Part shown: positions 55,427 through 63,567 of the stretch, piece by piece
Layout: each line of letters opens with the position of its first letter
Position numbering within the stretch: position 1 is the first letter of the stretch
Origin: Latilactobacillus sakei
GTDB lineage: Bacteria; Bacillota; Bacilli; Lactobacillales; Lactobacillaceae
DNA length: 64,000 nucleotides
Assembly (NCBI GenBank): GCA_002953655.1
Contig: CP025839.1
Location: forward strand, 1,488,001-1,552,000
Direction of reading: 5' to 3'
Made by a program: the position numbers and the translations under genes
Notes under the pieces: model-generated
Seen by the model: the letters and a program-made list of their open reading frames with translations, nothing else
Told to the model about the DNA's origin: nothing
Database searches by the model: none

Positions 55427-55543
55427 AAACGTGTTCTATAAGTCATATCCTTCCGGTTAACCTTGAATGGCAAACGATTGCTTGCAGCAATCATTCGCCA
55501 TGCTGTGTTAATCCTCAGGACATCCCGACTTATGGCACACTCC
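55427..55543 (+). repeat. Palindromic 3'-UTR element overlapping coaE
   Basis: A full unit with outer arms ATAAGT and ACTTAT and centre GATTGCTTGCAGCAATC. Its right half is coding: bases 55508-55543 are the last 11 codons and stop of coaE. Confidence 0.88.
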
Positions 55544-56122
55544 TGCCAAAACTGCCTTTAATTGGGCTTCCAATTGAGCCAGTGAACCTTGGTTATCAAT
55601 CACAAAATCTGCTCTGTCGCGTTTTTCAGTCAATGATGCTTGACTGTTAATCCGTTTCAAAGCATCTTCGCGACTTAATTGATTCCGCGCCATCAATCGC
55701 GCTAATTGCTTTTCAACTGGTAAATAAACGACCATCACTCCGTCGCAAACCGTTTCGTAGTGCTGTTCATACAACAACGGTAAATCCAAAATAACTAGCG
55801 GTTCTTGATGCGCTTTAGCTGCGGCCATCTCGGCCATAATCGTTTCCCGAATGACCGGTGCGGTAATCGCGTTGAGTTGCGCCAAGGCAGCTTGATTACC
55901 AAAGACCAACTTACCCAAAGCTGCTCGATCAACTTGGCCGTTTTGCACAAGTTGCTCGCCAAAAGTGGCTCGAATTTGTGCTTGCACCCTTTGATTATTC
56001 GCCAACACTTGGTGTGCGATTTGATCCCCGTCAATAATCGGCAAGCCTTGTTGGGCCATCATTTGCGCCACTGTTGTTTTTCCGGTAGCAATGCCACCCG
56101 TTAAGCCTAAGAAATAAGTCAT
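55508..56122 (-). CDS. coaE: Dephospho-CoA kinase
   Basis: Last step of CoA synthesis. The 204-residue P-loop kinase has Walker A GLTGGIATGKTT (7-18), DGDQIAHQVL (about 32-41) and NRDRADFVIDNQG-type lid residues near 165. The C-terminal ~11 residues (GVCHKSGCPED) come from a palindromic repeat and are unlike the rest. It overlaps mutM by 4 bp. Start ATG 56122. Confidence 0.95.
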   Translation of the reverse strand: MTYFLGLTGGIATGKTTVAQMMAQQGLPIIDGDQIAHQVLANNQRVQAQIRATFGEQLVQNGQVDRAALGKLVFGNQAALAQLNAITAPVIRETIMAEMAAAKAHQEPLVILDLPLLYEQHYETVCDGVMVVYLPVEKQLARLMARNQLSREDALKRINSQASLTEKRDRADFVIDNQGSLAQLEAQLKAVLAGVCHKSGCPED

Positions 56123-56958
56123 TGTTTTGCATCCCTTTTAAGCTGACACTTTGGACAAAAATGCGTCCCCCGCTGTGCCACTTTAATCTTCTCGATTGGT
56201 GTGCCACACCGCTCACAAGGGACCCCTTTTTTGCCATAAACATGCAGCATTTCTTGGAAGGCACCCGCATGACCGGTCGCGTTCAAGAATGTGTTAACCG
56301 TCGTCCCACCATGATTAATCGCTAGTTCTAATTCGGCGATAATCTCATCATGAAGACGATCCGTTTCAGCACGCGTCAACACATTGGCTGGTGTTTCGGG
56401 ATGAATCTGGCTCAACCACAGCGTTTCATCGACATAAATATTACCTAGACCGGTCACAACCTTTTGATCTAATAGCAATGGCTTAATGGCTTTGTGATGC
56501 TTTTGTAACCGTTGATAGAAGTCCGCCTTCAAAAAAGTCGTCGGTGTTGGTTCCGGCCCTAGGTCCTTCAACCCCGCTACCGTATTCTCCTGACCGGTTT
56601 CAATCAACTGCATTCGCCCAAACTTCCGCGTATCTAAGTAGCGCATTTGTTGCCCATCCGTGAATTCAAAAATCACGTGCGTATGTTTGGTAATTGGCAC
56701 ATTCTTAGCAACCACTTCATACTTACCTTCCATTCGCAGATGACTGACAACCGTCAGCTGTTCTCCGAAACGAATCAACAAATATTTACCCCGCCGATCA
56801 ACAGCAGTAATTTTTTGGCCCACTAATCCGGCAGTAAAGACTTCATCTGGGTTAACAATGATTTTCGACCAGCGAATATCAATTGCTGCAACCGTTTTGC
56901 CAACCGCTAAGGTTTCAAGTCCCCGGCGGACATTTTCAACTTCTGGTAATTCAGGCAT
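56119..56958 (-). CDS. mutM: Formamidopyrimidine-DNA glycosylase
   Basis: Removes oxidised purines such as 8-oxoguanine and cleaves the abasic site. In 279 residues the N-terminal catalytic PELPEVE (Pro2, Glu3) is present. Lys57-59 lies in GRRGKYLLIRF, and the C-terminal zinc finger CERCGTP...CPKC (about 251-274) is complete. It lies 11 bp after polA and overlaps coaE by 4 bp. Confidence 0.97.
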   Translation of the reverse strand: MPELPEVENVRRGLETLAVGKTVAAIDIRWSKIIVNPDEVFTAGLVGQKITAVDRRGKYLLIRFGEQLTVVSHLRMEGKYEVVAKNVPITKHTHVIFEFTDGQQMRYLDTRKFGRMQLIETGQENTVAGLKDLGPEPTPTTFLKADFYQRLQKHHKAIKPLLLDQKVVTGLGNIYVDETLWLSQIHPETPANVLTRAETDRLHDEIIAELELAINHGGTTVNTFLNATGHAGAFQEMLHVYGKKGVPCERCGTPIEKIKVAQRGTHFCPKCQLKRDAKQ

Positions 56959-56969
56959 TTTCCGTCACC

Positions 56970-59630
56970 TTATTTCTTAATATCGTACCAAGTGGGGCCA
57001 AAACCACTTTCAACTTTCAATGGCACCGCTAATTTAACGGCTGAGTCCATCACACTTGGGACCAATTTTTGTAAGATTGGTATTTCTTCAGTTGGTGCTT
57101 CAAAAATCAATTCATCGTGTACTTGTAGTAACATTCTGGCTTGTAAGTTCGCCTTTTTCAATTCTTGTTGCATTAAAATCATCGCCACTTTAATAATATC
57201 CGCAGCACTACCTTGGATTGGCGTGTTCATCGCTGTCCGTTCTGCAAAAGAACGAAGGTTAAAGTTTTTAGCGTGAATATCTGGTAAATAACGACGCCGG
57301 TGGAAAAGCGTTTCGACATAGCCTTCTTCACGCGCTTTTTTTACAATATCCACCATGAATTGTTGGACACCTGGATATTGTTCGAAATAAGCGTCGATAA
57401 AGCGTTTGGCTTCTTGCCGCGAAATGCCGATATTTTGAGATAACCCATAATCGCTAATCCCGTAGACAATCCCAAAATTCGTAGCCTTGGCTTGGCGTCG
57501 CATATCGGGTGTCACTTCATCAGCACTGTCTAACCCAAAGATCTTCATCGCTGTATTCGCGTGAATATCCCGATCTTCCTTGAAAGCTTCTTGCATATTG
57601 GCATCTCCTGAAATATGTGCCAATACCCGTAATTCGATTTGTGAGTAATCAGAAGCAAACATTTGCCAATCTGGGTGACTTGGAACAAAAGCTTGGCGAA
57701 TCTTGCGACCTTCTGCCAAACGAACTGGAATATTTTGTAGGTTAGGATCAACTGACGATAGACGACCGGTTTGCGTCAAGGTTTGTAAATAACGCGTATG
57801 GACTTTGTTATCTTGATGAATTGATTTCAATAGTCCTTCAACATAGGTTGATTGAATCTTGGCGATTTGGCGATAATCCAAAATGGTTTGAACAATCGGT
57901 GCATCCTGCCGTAATTGTTCAAGCACATCAACAGCGGTTGAATAGCCTGTCTTCGTTTTCTTAATGACTGGTAAGCCCATTTTTTCAAATAAAATGACCC
58001 CCAGTTGCTTAGGTGAGTTAATGTTGAAGGTTTCGCCAGCTTCCGCGTAAACTTTTTCTTCCAAAATCTTCAAGGTTTGGCTGAATTCTGAGCCCATTTG
58101 TTGGAGGCGACTGGCATCGACCCGAATCCCGGTTATTTCCATCTGTGCCAATACAAGGGCCAATGGTAATTCCATATCAGTAAAGAGATCGAATTGTTGA
58201 TGTTCCTTCAATTGTTCTTCAAGTTGTGGTTGTAAATGATAAATGGCCGCCGCTTTTTGAACAAGATGTTGATACAACAAGGCGGGTTCAGTTGGGACAG
58301 CCCGTTTGGCACCTTTCCCATAAACGGCCTCGTCGGTTTGCACATTTTGATACTCGTGTAAATTAGCAACCGTTCCTAAATCATTACTATTATTCGTCGT
58401 CTTCAGTAAATAAGAAGCCAATAATAAATCAAAATCAACGCCCGCTAAATGCACCCCTAATCGATTAGCTGCCACTTGTGTCCGTTTGACATCAAAGACC
58501 GCTTTAGGATAGCTAGCATCTTCCAACCAATCCTTCAATACTGGTTCCGCTAGTAGCGCAACATCATCACTGACATACCAATGATCTGGTGCACCGATGT
58601 AAAAACCAATTAAATCGGCAGTATGGTAATTATCGGTTAACATTTCAACCCCGAAGGCAACCGGTGTTTTAATCGCTTGAACCGTTTCTAAATTATCCAA
58701 CGTCAAAACGGTATATTGATAGTTTTCTGCCGGTTCAGCCACTTCGGGGGTCACGTTTAGCTGCTTTAAAAAGTTTTGAAAGTTCATCGCTTGGTAAAAA
58801 GCAATCAACATATCAATATTGGGGCCTTCATACGTGATGTCCGCTAACTGTGTTTCAATGGGGGCATCGCGTAAAATCGTCGCCAATTTTTTACTCATGA
58901 AGGCTTGATCACGATCTTCAATTAAATGTTCCTTCATCTTGCTCTTTTTCATTGCATCAACATTTTCGTAGACGCCTTCAATACTCCCAAATTCTGTTAA
59001 GAGTTTCAGGGCCGTCTTCTCGCCGACCTTTGTGACACCCGGATAATTATCGGAAGTGTCGCCCATCAAACCTTTTAAGTCTACGATTTGACTAGGTGCT
59101 AAGCCTAATTTTTCTTTGACGTGTGCTGGCGTGTAGGCTTCTGTATCGTTGACACCTTTGACCGTGATGTTGACAGTCGTTTTGTCCGTCGTTAACTGCG
59201 TTAAATCGCGATCTCCCGTTACAATATTGACGACAAAGCCGTCTTGTTCTGCTTGGCAGGCTAACGTCCCGATAATATCATCAGCTTCATAGTTCGCTAA
59301 TTCAGCCGTCTGAATACCATAAGCGTGCAATAGTTCCTTGATATATGGAAACTGTTCTGTCAATTCTGGTGGTGTCTTAGAACGCCCACCCTTATAATCG
59401 GCAAATTGTGCCGTTCTAAAAGTTGTTTTGCCCGCATCAAAGGCCACTAAAACATGTGTTGGTTCAAATCGTTTCAAGATAATATCGAGCATATTTTTAA
59501 ACGCATAAATGGCGTTGGTATGTAACCCATCTTGATTGGTAAAACTATCTAACACTTGGTGCATCGCGTAAAAAGCCCGGAATGCAACACTATTACCATC
59601 AATTAATAATAAACTTTTTTGAGAACCCAT
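56970..59630 (-). CDS. polA: DNA polymerase I
   Basis: Repairs DNA and removes Okazaki primers. In 886 residues it has an N-terminal 5'-3' exonuclease (about 1-295), a middle 3'-5'-exo-like domain (about 310-480) and the polymerase. The polymerase carries motif A FASDYSQIELRVLAHISG, motif B RRQAKATNFGIVYG and motif C LLQVHDEL. The middle domain lacks clear DxE proofreading residues, as in most Gram-positive PolA. It heads polA-mutM-coaE. Confidence 0.97.
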   Translation of the reverse strand: MGSQKSLLLIDGNSVAFRAFYAMHQVLDSFTNQDGLHTNAIYAFKNMLDIILKRFEPTHVLVAFDAGKTTFRTAQFADYKGGRSKTPPELTEQFPYIKELLHAYGIQTAELANYEADDIIGTLACQAEQDGFVVNIVTGDRDLTQLTTDKTTVNITVKGVNDTEAYTPAHVKEKLGLAPSQIVDLKGLMGDTSDNYPGVTKVGEKTALKLLTEFGSIEGVYENVDAMKKSKMKEHLIEDRDQAFMSKKLATILRDAPIETQLADITYEGPNIDMLIAFYQAMNFQNFLKQLNVTPEVAEPAENYQYTVLTLDNLETVQAIKTPVAFGVEMLTDNYHTADLIGFYIGAPDHWYVSDDVALLAEPVLKDWLEDASYPKAVFDVKRTQVAANRLGVHLAGVDFDLLLASYLLKTTNNSNDLGTVANLHEYQNVQTDEAVYGKGAKRAVPTEPALLYQHLVQKAAAIYHLQPQLEEQLKEHQQFDLFTDMELPLALVLAQMEITGIRVDASRLQQMGSEFSQTLKILEEKVYAEAGETFNINSPKQLGVILFEKMGLPVIKKTKTGYSTAVDVLEQLRQDAPIVQTILDYRQIAKIQSTYVEGLLKSIHQDNKVHTRYLQTLTQTGRLSSVDPNLQNIPVRLAEGRKIRQAFVPSHPDWQMFASDYSQIELRVLAHISGDANMQEAFKEDRDIHANTAMKIFGLDSADEVTPDMRRQAKATNFGIVYGISDYGLSQNIGISRQEAKRFIDAYFEQYPGVQQFMVDIVKKAREEGYVETLFHRRRYLPDIHAKNFNLRSFAERTAMNTPIQGSAADIIKVAMILMQQELKKANLQARMLLQVHDELIFEAPTEEIPILQKLVPSVMDSAVKLAVPLKVESGFGPTWYDIKK

Positions 59631-59708
59631 CGTGTTCCTCCTAAATTCGTAAAGTCGCTTCCTCTATTCTAACAAAGAAAAGCAAGAGCGGATACTGATT
59701 TGACCGTA

Positions 59709-59750
59709 CAAAAAAAGGAATCTGGTAAAAAAGTTACCAAGATTCCTTTA
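59709..59750 (-). terminator. Terminator after the MarR gene
   Basis: Stem GGAATCT-GGTAA with TTACC-AAGATTCC, one bulge, and a T run on the minus strand. Confidence 0.85.
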
Positions 59751-59752
59751 CT

Positions 59753-60244
59753 TTATTTTGCTTCTGGCCGATTAAGGTTCATTGACACCATTCGTTCAAA
59801 GATTTCTTTACTTTGACCGATAGTAGCATCAACTTTATCCTTGCCCACTTCGTTTTTAAGATCGTTGTATAGATCTAAATAGTAGTAAAGCAAGTGATTG
59901 TAAACTTGTAATCCTTTTTCAGTTAAATGTACCCGACGAATCCGTTGATCTTTTTCATCTGATTGTTCAGCGATAAAAGCCATCTTTCGTAATGAACGAC
60001 ATTGGCGTGAAATTGCAGAACGACTAACTTGCATCTTATCTGCTAAAGCACTATTAGTTGTTTCGTTATTGTTATTCTTAATCTCGTGCATCACTAAGAA
60101 TTGATCAAATGATAATCCATATTTTTGACTTTCTCGGTTCATCGATTCGCTCAAATTATTGATGAGCCAACGATATAATCCTGCGAATTCCATAAAATCG
60201 GACCATGAATCACCGATTAGGTCGGACTTATTAGTTGCATCCAT
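59753..60244 (-). CDS. MarR family transcriptional regulator
   Basis: A 163-residue winged-helix repressor. The DNA-binding core is TNSALADKMQVSRSAISRQCRSLRKMAFI (about 60-90) and a basic wing EKDQRIRRVHLTEKG follows. Start ATG 60244 has a clear AGGAGG; the frame reaches 60280 but the earlier ATG has no site. It is followed on the same strand only by its own terminator. A ~30-bp sequence upstream (60441-60472) is repeated before the gene at 60713-61606, so that gene may be a target. Confidence 0.88.
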   Translation of the reverse strand: MDATNKSDLIGDSWSDFMEFAGLYRWLINNLSESMNRESQKYGLSFDQFLVMHEIKNNNNETTNSALADKMQVSRSAISRQCRSLRKMAFIAEQSDEKDQRIRRVHLTEKGLQVYNHLLYYYLDLYNDLKNEVGKDKVDATIGQSKEIFERMVSMNLNRPEAK

Positions 60245-60712
60245 GTTTTTCCTCCTATATGTCACTGCCTCGCCACTCATCCATAACTAAGACGACTTAC
60301 CACAATCTGTTCACTTACTTTAAATAAATAAAAATAAAGTAATCAAAACATAATTTATTCATCTTATACTATGAATTCAGTTGATTAAGCAACATTCCTT
60401 TAATTAAACTTCAACTCACTATGACTTAAAGCGTTATAAACAGTTTATAGTATTAAAAACTATATTTCAACCAACTTCCCTCAACTTAATAAAAAGATTA
60501 GTGTCGTTGACTATTTTGAACATTATTCACTTTAATATTTAGCAACAATATCAATATTTTTATAATTATTAATAATTGCGTCAAAAATTCATATCTGATT
60601 TGATATATTTTAAGCCAGTTCCTTGTTCAATAGCGGGTTAATAACCCATACTGGTTATCTTCTAACAACTAAATATAATATTAATATTTTTATTTTAACC
60701 ATTAATAACTAA
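60245..60712. other. AT-rich intergenic region between MarR and an orphan gene
   Basis: A 468-bp stretch without a coding frame I can support. It is strongly AT-rich with many AATATT runs. It holds the shared motif at 60441-60472 and a palindrome GGGTTATTAACCC (60636-60648) inside a larger CCAGT/ACTGG stem. It contains none of the palindromic 3'-UTR elements. Confidence 0.6.
60441..60472 (-). promoter_or_regulatory. Motif repeated upstream of MarR gene and orphan gene
   Basis: On the minus strand TTGAAATATAGTTTTTAATA then CTATAAACTG. It is almost identical to 61653-61682. It contains TTGAAA and TATAAA with a 15-base spacer, so it could be a promoter, an operator or both. Confidence 0.5.
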
Positions 60713-61606
60713 CTAGACTTCATTAGGAAGCGTCACAGTAAAAGCAAGAACCTGATGGGTCAAATCCCACAAATTAACTGTAATCGATTGGGGGATAAGG
60801 CCATCAGTATCATAGTGACAGCTAGCTTCATATTTGAATTCGGTTTCAGCTTGCTTTTTACTCAAAATAATTCGTGTGGCTAATTGTTCAAAATCGTCTA
60901 ACGAATAATGCGTCCCTACTGGTTCCCCTGGCACTTGAACATTATTTAGGACCAAGCGATAATGGTTATTTTGATAAATGCTATACAATTGATTTACCCG
61001 TGCTTGATTATTCATCATCAAGTAATTCATTTGGGGGCGATCACCATGATTCAAATGTGCTGTACCAGTAAATAATAACCCATCAATATTATCGCCTTCT
61101 GAAAGCGTAAAACGAAAAGGCAACAAATGTGTGCGATGATACAAATTAATTTTTTGTCCAGCTACCTTTACATAGTCGTGGCTCACTAAATCATAACCTG
61201 GCGTATAAGCCCGTTTACGCTGTTCATCACTGCGCTTAACGATACCGGTTTGAACCATTGCTTGCCGAGCCCTTAACATGCCGGTCGTCAGAAGCGCAAT
61301 GGCCCCAATAGGTCGTCCTTGTGGCATTTCAGCGACCAATACATCACCAAGGACACCAGGTTTATCTAATTGATTCATGGTCTGTTCAAAATGAACTGCT
61401 GTTATGTAGCGATACTTGACTTGCGCGCTATCCAAAAGTGCTTGGTTCTGGCTAGTATCATCCACTTCATCCTGGCCACTGTGATGGCGTACAAATTGGT
61501 ATAGTGCATAACCTAACCAAATGACGGCCGCAGCCTCCATTAAGGGTTGCTGCCACCATTTCCCAAGGTTATACAAAAGCAGCATTCCTAAATATTTTTT
61601 CATCAA
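60713..61606 (-). CDS. Protein of unknown function with N-terminal membrane segment
   Basis: I do not recognise this 297-residue protein. It has one or two N-terminal hydrophobic segments (about 5-15 and 24-40), then a soluble domain. Distinct stretches include GRPIGAIALLTTGMLRARQAMVQTG and YLMMNNQARVNQLYSIYQNNHYRL. The soluble part is rich in beta-type hydrophobics and has no catalytic motif I can name. It begins MMKKYLG with a weak ribosome site. It is flanked by AT-rich DNA and an upstream motif shared with the MarR gene. Confidence 0.65.
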   Translation of the reverse strand: MMKKYLGMLLLYNLGKWWQQPLMEAAAVIWLGYALYQFVRHHSGQDEVDDTSQNQALLDSAQVKYRYITAVHFEQTMNQLDKPGVLGDVLVAEMPQGRPIGAIALLTTGMLRARQAMVQTGIVKRSDEQRKRAYTPGYDLVSHDYVKVAGQKINLYHRTHLLPFRFTLSEGDNIDGLLFTGTAHLNHGDRPQMNYLMMNNQARVNQLYSIYQNNHYRLVLNNVQVPGEPVGTHYSLDDFEQLATRIILSKKQAETEFKYEASCHYDTDGLIPQSITVNLWDLTHQVLAFTVTLPNEV

Positions 61607-61652
61607 CTATCCTTTTAAACGAGATTATAAGCCTTAAAATAAATCATAATGA

Positions 61653-61682
61653 AGCATATACCAGTTTATAGTATTAAAGAAC
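61653..61682 (-). promoter_or_regulatory. Second copy of MarR-region motif, upstream of orphan gene
   Basis: TTGAAACATGTTCTTTAATA then CTATAAACTGG on the minus strand, 47 bp before the start of the orphan gene. It differs from 60441-60472 at about four positions. Confidence 0.5.
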
Positions 61683-61762
61683 ATGTTTCAACAGACATAT
61701 TATTAAATTAAGTAAAATTTTGCTAAATAGACTATTAATGAGCTGAAATGCCCTTTTTTTAC

Positions 61763-61790
61763 TAAAAAAACAGCCCTAACTAGGCTGCTT
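61763..61790 (-). terminator. Terminator after the 3D-domain gene
   Basis: Stem AGCAGCC or CAGCC with GGCTG, 7-base loop and a seven-base T run on the minus strand. Confidence 0.85.
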
Positions 61791-61795
61791 TAAAT

Positions 61796-62857
61796 TTATT
61801 TAATAATCGTAATTGCAATATGACGCCGTCCCCAACTGACGCATTGGGCAACACTTGGGAAGTGAACATCAATAATGTGGCCCTTAATGGCACCACCCGT
61901 ATCACCTGCAATTGCATAACCATAGCCCGGCACCAAAACAAGCGAATTTAACGGAATAACTTTTGGATCAACAGCAATACAATTAGGGTTTTTCACCAAA
62001 TCAATGCCCGTTGCGCCGTAGCGACTTAAGCCTGGTTCTGCCGTTGAATAAGCCGTCGCTTGCACTTCAATTGTCTGTCCGGGCTTTCCTTTGGCAGCAG
62101 CAGCTAGCGCGGCTTGTTGTTGATTATTGACTGCTGATAATTTTTGGTTAGCAGCTTTAGCGGCAGCCTCATTTTTCGCCTTAGCAGCGGCTTTAGCTTG
62201 TTCTTCAGCTTCTCGTTTTTGTTCTTCAATCTTCTTTTTACTAATATCAGCAAGTTGTTTTTGACTCTGGCTCAAGTCTTTTTTCATCTGATCGACTTGC
62301 TTTTGTAAATCAGCCGTTTGCTGGTCTAAATCCTTTTTTTGTTTGTCTAAAGCGGCCTTACTTTCTTCTAAGTGTTTTTGAATCGTCACCATTTTCTGAT
62401 AACTAGTTGCTAAATCAGTCATATTTTGATTATCCGCATCTTGTAGAATCGTCAAAGTGTAGACGCGACTAAATAGATCACTCAATGAATCAGCCGATAA
62501 TAAAGTATTTAAGACATCCCGATTATCTTCTGATTTTTGTAATGCCTGCAAGTGGGCCTTGGCATAATCTTTTCGTTCCGCCAATTCCTTTTTTTGAGCC
62601 GCTAAAATCGTTTCGGCCTTATTAATATGTTCTTCATTTTCTGTAATTTTCGTTTTTAATTGATCAACTTCTTGATATTTAGTATTCACTTTGGTTAACG
62701 TACTTTGAATTTTACCGTTGATCGTATCGATACTTTTTTGTGTTTGATCTTCTTGTTGTTTTAATTCACTAAGACTGGCAGCGCCGACTGGTCCTGCTGT
62801 CGTCACAATAATCATCAGCCCTGTCAAAATCATTAAACCAATTTTCTTGAATTGCAT
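61796..62857 (-). CDS. Secreted coiled-coil protein with C-terminal 3D domain
   Basis: A 353-residue exported wall-active protein. The signal peptide (about 1-26) ends near VGAAS. A long coiled coil (about 28-240) is PcsB/CwlO-like, with Lys/Gln/Asp repeats. The C-terminal 3D domain (about 265-353) holds the three conserved Asp in LVKNPNCIAVDP, AIAGDTGGAIKG and IDVHFPS. 3D domains cleave murein glycan in lytic transglycosylase-like proteins; the coiled coil probably regulates it through FtsEX-like partners. Function inferred. Confidence 0.9.
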   Translation of the reverse strand: MQFKKIGLMILTGLMIIVTTAGPVGAASLSELKQQEDQTQKSIDTINGKIQSTLTKVNTKYQEVDQLKTKITENEEHINKAETILAAQKKELAERKDYAKAHLQALQKSEDNRDVLNTLLSADSLSDLFSRVYTLTILQDADNQNMTDLATSYQKMVTIQKHLEESKAALDKQKKDLDQQTADLQKQVDQMKKDLSQSQKQLADISKKKIEEQKREAEEQAKAAAKAKNEAAAKAANQKLSAVNNQQQAALAAAAKGKPGQTIEVQATAYSTAEPGLSRYGATGIDLVKNPNCIAVDPKVIPLNSLVLVPGYGYAIAGDTGGAIKGHIIDVHFPSVAQCVSWGRRHIAITIIK

Positions 62858-63050
62858 CTTGCTTAAGCCCCCCTACGTTATCGCTATCCCAGATTAATTA
62901 TACAGAATAACGATGGTTAATGCTATTACGTTTTAGTATTAACTATTACAAATTTCTCGTCAAGAAAATAAAGGTGTCTGTTTAGTTCACTTCAACCCCC
63001 TATAGTAATGATTACAGCGTAATCCTTCAAGTTTTTTTACAACACTAACT

Positions 63051-63086
63051 AAAAAAGAGGTCGGACAATATCGTCCGACCTCTTTT
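63051..63086. terminator. Terminator hairpin, GGACAAA-core family (short core)
   Basis: Stem AGAGGTCGGAC with GTCCGACCTCT (11 bp), a 6-base loop and T runs on both strands. The core is cut to GGACAA. It ends rnr-smpB. Confidence 0.9.
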
Positions 63087-63088
63087 AA

Positions 63089-63559
63089 TTAACGTTTTCG
63101 TAGTGCTCTTGCCATTTCACGATCTTGTTCCTTACGCTTGAGTGTTTCTCGTTTATCGTATTCCCGTTTCCCTTCACCAACGCCGATTAAGACCTTAGCA
63201 AAACCGTGTTTTAAATAAACCCGTAACGGAACAATTGTAATCCCTTTGTCCTTGGTCAAAGCACCAATTTTAGCAATTTCTTTCTTGTGTAACAATAATT
63301 TTCGGTTACGCAATGGATCATGGTTAAATTGGTTACCTTGTTCATAAGGACTGATGTGGACATTTTCCAGATAAGCTTCGCCCTTGCGAACGCGCGCAAA
63401 CCCATCACGCAAACTAATTTTTCCCTTACGCACCGATTTAATCTCGGTCCCGGTTAAAACTAATCCTGCTTCAAATGTCTCCAGGATATTGTAATCATGC
63501 CCAGCTTTTTTGTTTTGAGCGATTAAGTTAGCTGGTTTTTGTGGATGTTTTTTTGCCAT
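63089..63559 (-). CDS. smpB: SsrA-binding protein SmpB
   Basis: Binds tmRNA and drives rescue of stalled ribosomes. The 156-residue protein has the OB-fold signature [39 protein letters not shown] and the C-terminal basic tail ending [10 protein letters not shown]. It lies 8 bp after rnr, the usual rnr-smpB pair. No tmRNA gene is seen nearby in the window. Confidence 0.98.
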   Translation of the reverse strand: MAKKHPQKPANLIAQNKKAGHDYNILETFEAGLVLTGTEIKSVRKGKISLRDGFARVRKGEAYLENVHISPYEQGNQFNHDPLRNRKLLLHKKEIAKIGALTKDKGITIVPLRVYLKHGFAKVLIGVGEGKREYDKRETLKRKEQDREMARALRKR

Positions 63560-63567
63560 TCAATCAC

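Noticed and set aside
60245-60712. Replication origin or attachment site in the AT-rich gap
   Set aside because: No DnaA-box cluster, integrase, tRNA end or direct-repeat pair flanking it; low GC alone is not enough.
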